A DNA stretch of 64,000 nt from the NCBI GenBank assembly GCA_037367405.1, contig JAZKJV010000683.1, forward strand, positions 744,001 to 808,000, written 5' to 3'. Both the position numbers and the translations under genes were made by a program. The DNA is from Ottelia alismoides (taxonomy: Eukaryota > Streptophyta > Magnoliopsida > Alismatales > Hydrocharitaceae). The notes beneath the pieces were generated by a model. That model saw nothing but the letters and a program-made list of their open reading frames with translations, had not been told where the DNA came from and did not search any database. Below are positions 59,094 through 64,000 of this stretch, piece by piece (within the stretch, counting starts at the first letter, position 1; each line of letters opens with the position of its first letter).

Positions 59094-59411
59094 TGTTATA
59101 AAATATGAAGAATGCAGAAGCGAACATGGAAAAGATAAAGAACAAAATAAGAACGCGGGATTTTAACGTGGAACCCTACTCCGTGAGGAGCGAGATGAAA
59201 CCACGGGAGAAGCCCTCAAAGGGGCGTGTTTCTCTATTCACTTTCTCAATGATTACAGGAGGTCTGGGGCTCCTTATATAGCCTTCCCAGAGCCTCCAAG
59301 TCCCACCCACAGGCGGTGTGGGACTAAACACTGGATGGGGGTAAATGGATCTTCTCCCGGATCCATTTACCCTGCTACAACTCAATGGGCGCACCACCAA
59401 ATACTCTAACA
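59094..59411 (-). repeat. 5' LTR of copy 2
   Basis: 318 bp, followed on the plus strand by the right CAAAG copy; the adjoining 59074-59093 is the primer site. Confidence 0.93.
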
Positions 59412-60969
59412 CAAAGGAGTTAGGATAGTTAGTCTGGTTGATCAAACATGCCCAATGGACCATTGAGCAGATACTGCACACTCATATACAATGAGTATGC
59501 TTCCAAGGGTATGGGTAGGATGCGATTCAAAGAGGTTTTCCTCCAATTTTGGAAGTCAATAATTCTTTGCTTTTGTTTCCCTGTGTAGAATAGCGTCGTC
59601 AATATTGCAATCCCGAATTGAATGAAAATTTCCCCAAGACAAAGCTCTTTTTTATGCTAAAGCTAAGGCTGTGGCATGTTATACTAGATGCGATGACCAT
59701 CGACCTAAAGCAAATTCAAAGTATCTAAAGGTTACAAGAATTGATCTGGGTCATGATGATTATGATTATATGGATGAGATTTCAGGATGAGCGGGTAGTG
59801 GAATCGTTGTCGCCAAGGAAGGGGCATGCACCCTTGGGGCCCTGGGTAGAAGCCTAGATAATTGTGATCTCAACTGCTATTGTAGTTACAATGGTTGGAT
59901 GACATGTTGCTTGGCACACCGAGGTGCTAATCTGACGGTGTTGGCCTCGACACTTGCGTGCTTTAGCCCGGTGCTCGAGCACGGGCCAAGTAGTCATGGT
60001 TGGTCGGCTAATGCTTCGCTTGTCACTTAGAGTTAATACTCGTGTACAGGCCAATGTAGGCCACATTGGTCAGTATTCCGAGTGGGAGCGCTAAGAGTGG
60101 AGTTCCGGGAAATGTGGTTAATGAAGTTGGGAATGGGACGTGAATCTCCTATGCATAAGGAGGATTGTGCTAGTCGCGAAGATTCAGATTCATGGGTTGG
60201 AATCTAGATTGTGAATCGGATATCAATTGTGAAGTGGAGCTAAATGGACATGTTGGGAACTTAGTTAGGATGCATTTTACCCCACCGCATGCCTACGGAG
60301 GCACCCCAACCCTAAGGCATTCTTTTTGCCTTAGAGTCATAGTGTGAGGTCTCACCCAGACCAAGACCACAGACTATCCATGAAGCTTGGTTACTCATAT
60401 CCATATCTAATAACCATAATAAAAATGTGAGTCTTGTGAGATCAGGTTACCTAGTTTCTTTCTCTTTTGCACACATTTAAATTATATCATGCTTGTTGTT
60501 GTATAGCTTTGTTTAATTCGTATTGGACAACTTTGCTCATAACGTACCTACGTGTGGATCCGCAGGTTCGCAGCAATAGCAACTTTATAGTCACCAGTTT
60601 TGTGCAGCTTCAAGACTCCTTGTGGAACAGTTGATAGTAGTTTTTTTTGTCTTTCCTTACTTGTAGCACTTTGAAAGACATGACATGTATAATGTACTCC
60701 AACACACATTCTTTCATACATACATGTATACTTTGTGGACATGGATGGGCATTGCAAATGTAATGGATGGAAATGTAATGGACAATGGATTGAATGAGAA
60801 TGGAAATGGAATGTGATTGTGAGCATGTTGAATGAGAAGCAAAGTTTTAAATTCCAATGTGTTGTGCTATTTTCTCCTGCTTATTATGTATATCATTGGT
60901 ATTCGAATGTGGAATGTATGTGTTGGATTGGTTTGCCGAGTACCCGGATCCTAGGGGCGTGACATAAAT

Positions 60970-61034
60970 GGATCTTCTCCAGGATCTATTTACCCTCTAC
61001 AACTCATATGGCGCATACAACGAGTACTCCAACA
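60970..61034 (-). repeat. Right (5') LTR of copy 3, second part
   Basis: GGATCTTCTCCAGGATCTAT through ACGAGTACTCCAACA continues exactly where 55067 stops, as shown by the intact left LTR. Confidence 0.93.
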
Positions 61035-61039
61035 TGGTT

Positions 61040-61499
61040 GAGAAAGAGGACTCTCGCCACCCAAGGGGAGCTCAAAGTTGAAGACAAGCATCTTCTTGCG
61101 CTCGACCTCACTGGTCTTGCAGGTAAATCTGGAGCCACCAGCCCCGGCTTGATTTGAAGCCATCGGCCACAGCTTGATATGGAGCAACTAATCACTCCTT
61201 TCCAGATTAGTGGCAATGGCAGTGGAAGGGTAGAATGAGATGATTGAGGGAGGAGGGTGAAGAGAACAGGGGTAGGAACGACCGGAGGATGGTATACATT
61301 TGTAAACGTGGAGTAAAAATCTTTAAAAATGATGGAATTTTAAACAAAACAACTGACACAGTCATCTGACCACTAATAAAATAACACATTTTAAGATTCA
61401 TGAAAGTGTAATTTCAAATTCAAAAGAGAGATAAGATATTTGTGGAAATGGAGTTAGTTGTGCAGAATTAAGTTGTTTGCTTTATTCTTAGGTGGTACA
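61040..61499. other. Non-coding or unrecognised sequence
   Basis: A minus-strand frame, in part MASNQAGAGGSRFTCKTSEV (ending near 61060), has no family that I recognise; its 5' side has no start context. It was contiguous with 52570 before copy 3 inserted, so it could belong to the region upstream of the alpha-galactosidase gene. Confidence 0.3.
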
Positions 61500-61510
61500 A
61501 AGCCAAAAGA

Positions 61511-62920
61511 ATGCCTCCCTCTCCACCCGACCCCTCTCCCCCACCCATCGTAAACCCTAACCCAAACCCTAGCCTCCCTCTGCCACCGCCCCCTCGAGCG
61601 GAGGCTGCCCTCTCGAGATATGCGTACTCCTCGCGATGCTCGCCTCTCCCATTCTCCTCAACCCCTCTTACCCCTTGCCCATCCAAATGTCTCCAGTCTG
61701 CGACTCTCGGCACCTTTCCCTGTCGTGGCAGCTACCCTCCCCATCCCCCTACCGAACATATGCCTCCTCCGACCGAGAGGCCTTCGTGGCGTGACATTGG
61801 TGGTTCTCGTCCATTGCCTTCTTCCCATCGCTTGGGTTTTGTTCCACATGTCCATGTTGATGGAGAAGATTTCGCCTTCACCACGGAAGCAGACATCTTT
61901 TCCCTTGATAAGATTCATGCTAACACCCTCGTCCTATACGTCATTGGAAAGAAGTCCTATCAGAAAATGCTCCACTCCTTCATTGAGAAGGTCTGGAACC
62001 CGATGGGCTGATTTAAGCTCTTCCCTCGACCCAACGATTCTTCTACCTACAATTCAACTCAGACGAGGCCTGCCAGCGCATCCTGGATGGGGGTCCATGG
62101 CTACTCCAAGGATGTTTTGTCATGCTTCGGAGATGGGAAACAGAAACATGCTTCGAAAGGGATCTTCTCTCAGAGATCCCCCTTTGGGTCAAGTTCCATG
62201 GGCTAAGCCTCGGTCACTGCTCGGACATAATCCTCAACAAATTTGCCGGCCTACTTGGAACTCCTCTTTTCATGGACGTGGCAACTGCCTTGGGACAGCG
62301 AAAAGGCTATGCTCGATGTTGCATCTCTACACATGCCTCTAAGTCCATCCCCAAGGTGGTTCCATTGGTGCTCTTTAGAGGGCAATGGCAAATGATAGGG
62401 GTCGAATTGGAATGGCGACCCCGATGTGTGACCATTGCATCACCTTCAATAATAGAACTACATTGTGCCCATTCTACAATAGTAGGGACTCTACTGATTC
62501 AGACTCTCCCTCTTCCCATGTGATCCCCATGGAGTCTAGGTTGGTTGGCGTGCAAGCGTCAACCGTCATTGAATAGGATGTAGCCCTCAAGTACGCCCCA
62601 AGTGCATGCACCAACGAAGACAACTCAAGCTCCCCCCAAGTCCATCCCTGCTCAATCTCTAAGGCAGCTAGCGGTCTGCTCAGCAACATGCAAGAAGCCG
62701 TCCCACTTAACAGTGGATTGCTCAATTGTCTCGATCGCAATGTTGAGCCCCCCCTGTTACTACTTACGAGCCCTCCCACGACCTTGGGTTGGCCTCGATT
62801 GCCCATTGGCTAGTGGCCTTGCTCTTGAAAATTCTGTCCTCCTCTACTAAGGGCTCCAAGAAGAATATGGAAAGACATTTCAGTGCTTTTTCTTTGGGTC
62901 CTAAGGCCCTAATGCAATTC
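61511..62920 (+). pseudogene. LINE ORF1 (DUF4283 and zinc knuckle), broken
   Basis: ORF1 proteins bind element RNA. The first frame (61511-62011) opens with a Pro-rich N terminus and leads to FVPHVHVDGEDFAFTTEADI and LVLYVIGKKSYQKMLHSFIE, typical of DUF4283. It ends at a TGA that may replace a Trp or Asp codon after 'WNPMG'. After a shift, the domain continues as SDEACQRILDGGPWLLQGCF, ETCFERDLLSEIPLWVKFHG and GTPLFMDVATALGQRKGYAR. Another shift near 62410 leads to CDHCITFNNRTTLCP, half of a CCHC-type knuckle. The rest up to 63150 is a decayed C-terminal tail. Confidence 0.85.
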
Positions 62921-63153
62921 CCGTCAGCTCCTGCCTGAAAGATAGGGCTTAAGGGATTCGTCGTAATCGACCATGATCTTAATAGTCCCATCATGGATGC
63001 TGATGCAAACTCTACTATCCCACCAGACTCTACAGCCCCAATTGTCATTGTTGAGGTCAACCCCAACTGGTCAACTGCATCACACAAGAAAAAGAAGTGT
63101 GTGCCTAGCTCCTTGAAGTCTGTTGGCCTCACAGGCCCCCACTCTCAACTTTA

Positions 63154-63505
63154 ATGGCCATTGCAATATACAATGTTCGTTGTTTAAATAAGCCAAGTAA
63201 GCTAAGGGCCTTACTAAATGTTCTTATCTGTGAGAACTCGAAAATAATCGGCATGGTAGAGACAAAGATTAGGCCTGAAAACTGGAGAAGGTTTTCCTCT
63301 CTCATTCCTTGTGGTTGGGACTTCATCCACAATGACACCGATCTTGGATGGATCACGTCTTTTAGAAAGAATCAAGTTGGACTTGTACCCCGATTCAGGT
63401 CTCCTCACAATCAATCTCCCTTAACCACATCAATTCCGGTGGCCTCGCCTTGGCTACCACTGTGGTTTATGGGGAAAACTTCCTGTTGATAGATATGTAA
63501 TCGTC
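63154..63505 (+). pseudogene. LINE ORF2 N terminus (endonuclease), truncated
   Basis: AIAIYNVRCLNKPSKLRALL, then SKIIGMVETKIRPENW with the catalytic Glu of 'ETK', and FIHNDTD. This is the start of the apurinic-type endonuclease of plant L1 ORF2, which nicks the target site. After about 110 codons the frame is shifted (TTVVYGENFLLID in another frame around 63460-63495) and similarity ends. Confidence 0.85.
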
Positions 63506-64000
63506 GTATTTAATAATATCGAGTTGTTGTAGTCGGGCAATCCAGATCGATAAAAAATTAACCACATGAATAGATAAATCAACGAATTAATTAATGTGTG
63601 CTTTTATATATTTTTAACCTAGACAGGCATCAGAATCAACTCAAGGAGGCAAAGGAACATTGTTGACTCAAATTAGAATACTTAGCACACGGTTTTCCAA
63701 GCAGATTTTTTTGCATTTTTTGTGTAATATAAATTCAAATGAAATAATGTCAATGAACTAGTTTATTAGGAAATCAAGTAATTTAGCAAAACTAATTTTA
63801 CTACGAAATTAAATCCAATCTAGACAAATTATTTTTTCCTGAAAACATAATCCAATGATGAGTGCAAAATGATACTCTTTGGGATTCGGCTCTTTGGGAG
63901 GATCTGAATAGTATTGGAGATTCCATCCATGTTCCATGGGTAGTACTTGGGATACCAACAATATGAGATTCAGTTATGAAAAAATGGGTGGTAGTCCACC
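63506..64000. other. AT-rich sequence, nothing recognised
   Basis: No open frame or repeat that I can support up to the window end. Confidence 0.4.

Larger units (their letters stand above)
56764..59411 (-). mobile_element. Non-autonomous LTR retrotransposon, copy 2 (2.65 kb)
   Basis: Two 318-bp LTRs (56764-57081, 59094-59411), starting TGTTATAA and ending CTCTAACA on the plus strand, with a perfect duplication CAAAG (56759-56763, 59412-59416). The primer site read leftward from 59093 is TGGTATCAGAGCGGGTTCGA. The interior lacks gag and pol; next to the 3' LTR is CTCCCCCTCAAGCTGG, the complement of a polypurine tract. About 7 LTR differences (about 2.2%). It is inserted in the solo LTR 55068-60964. 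Confidence 0.95.
55068..60964 (-). mobile_element. Probable solo LTR of a gypsy-type element (about 3.2 kb), itself interrupted
   Basis: The insertion starts TGTCAAAACCCC and ends GGGGCGTGACA and is flanked by a perfect 5-bp duplication, TAAAT (55063-55067 and 60965-60969). Reading on the minus strand gives TGTCACGCCCCTAGG ... GGGGTTTTGACA, the style of long gypsy LTRs. Once the 2.65-kb element at 56764-59411 and one target copy are subtracted, 3244 bp remain, with no gag, pol or internal repeat pair. The simplest reading is a solo LTR left by LTR-LTR recombination. An unusual non-autonomous element with TG...CA ends is the alternative. Confidence 0.75.
52571..61034 (-). mobile_element. Non-autonomous LTR retrotransposon, copy 3, split by nested insertions
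   Basis: Same family as 14044-16622, in minus orientation. The left LTR is 52571-52886 (TGTTAGAA ... CTCCAACA). The right LTR starts at 54819, runs to 55067, and resumes at 60970-61034 after an insertion, totalling 314 bp. The primer site, read leftward from 54818, is TGGTATCAGAGCAGGTTCGA. The flanking bases are TGTTT (52566-52570) and TGGTT (61035-61039), a target duplication with one mismatch. The interior (52887-54818) has no gag or pol; the GC-rich part is at 54170-54610. LTR divergence between the two copies is clearly greater than in copies 1 and 2, so it is the oldest of the three. Confidence 0.9.
61500..63505 (+). mobile_element. L1-type LINE, 5' part only
   Basis: ORF1 (61511 to about 62920) and the beginning of ORF2 (63154 on) of a plant L1-like non-LTR retrotransposon are present. 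The reading breaks off in the endonuclease domain near 63505; no reverse transcriptase, poly-A tail or target duplication follows. LINE copies are normally truncated at the 5' end, so a copy keeping only the 5' end was probably cut by deletion or rearrangement. Confidence 0.85.

Overview
The window reads as nuclear DNA of a flowering plant. The evidence is spliced genes with GT-AG introns, plant families (DUF789, a GH27 alpha-galactosidase, a captured PHT1 phosphate transporter), Ty1/copia and Ty3/gypsy retrotransposons, a Pack-MULE, MITEs and a plant L1-type LINE. I cannot name the species. The captured PHT1 sequence looks somewhat monocot-like to me, which is a weak inference. There are no bacterial operons, rRNA or tRNA genes, or CRISPR arrays.

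Only two host genes are visible. A DUF789 gene on the plus strand (19640-23047) is apparently intact: six exons give a continuous 315-codon frame with every intron GT-AG. An alpha-galactosidase gene on the minus strand (45056-49738) has 14 exons that join without a frame break and keep both catalytic aspartates, but the first exon (start codon, signal peptide) was not found.

Layout: 1-1793 is decayed sequence with a possible gag remnant. 1794-8049 is a degenerate Ty1/copia element with two LTRs and a perfect 5-bp target duplication. 8915-13112 is a chain of snapback MITEs and TIR elements, each joined to the next by a microsatellite; one TIR element contains a spliced open frame. 13629-17795 is a Pack-MULE carrying PHT1 exons and, in the opposite orientation, a probable sphingolipid delta-8 desaturase piece; a 2.58-kb non-autonomous LTR element sits in its PHT1 part. 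18367-18728 is a Tourist-like MITE, followed by the DUF789 gene. 25287-27738 holds a hAT element, another MITE and a MULE snapback with a 9-bp target duplication. 27748-44400 is mostly retrotransposon debris: two gypsy pol fragments on the minus strand, two copia pol fragments on the plus strand, and a long single LTR. The alpha-galactosidase gene follows. 52571-61034 is a three-level nest: a non-autonomous LTR element, interrupted by a probable solo LTR, itself interrupted by another member of the first family. 61500-63505 is the 5' part of an L1-like LINE.

The window therefore records nested transposition around two ordinary genes. Many stop codons in the decayed frames fit C-to-T or G-to-A change at Gln and Trp codons, as expected for methylated, silenced repeats. 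All boundaries and reading frames were worked out by eye; target duplications and splice phases were checked base by base where stated.
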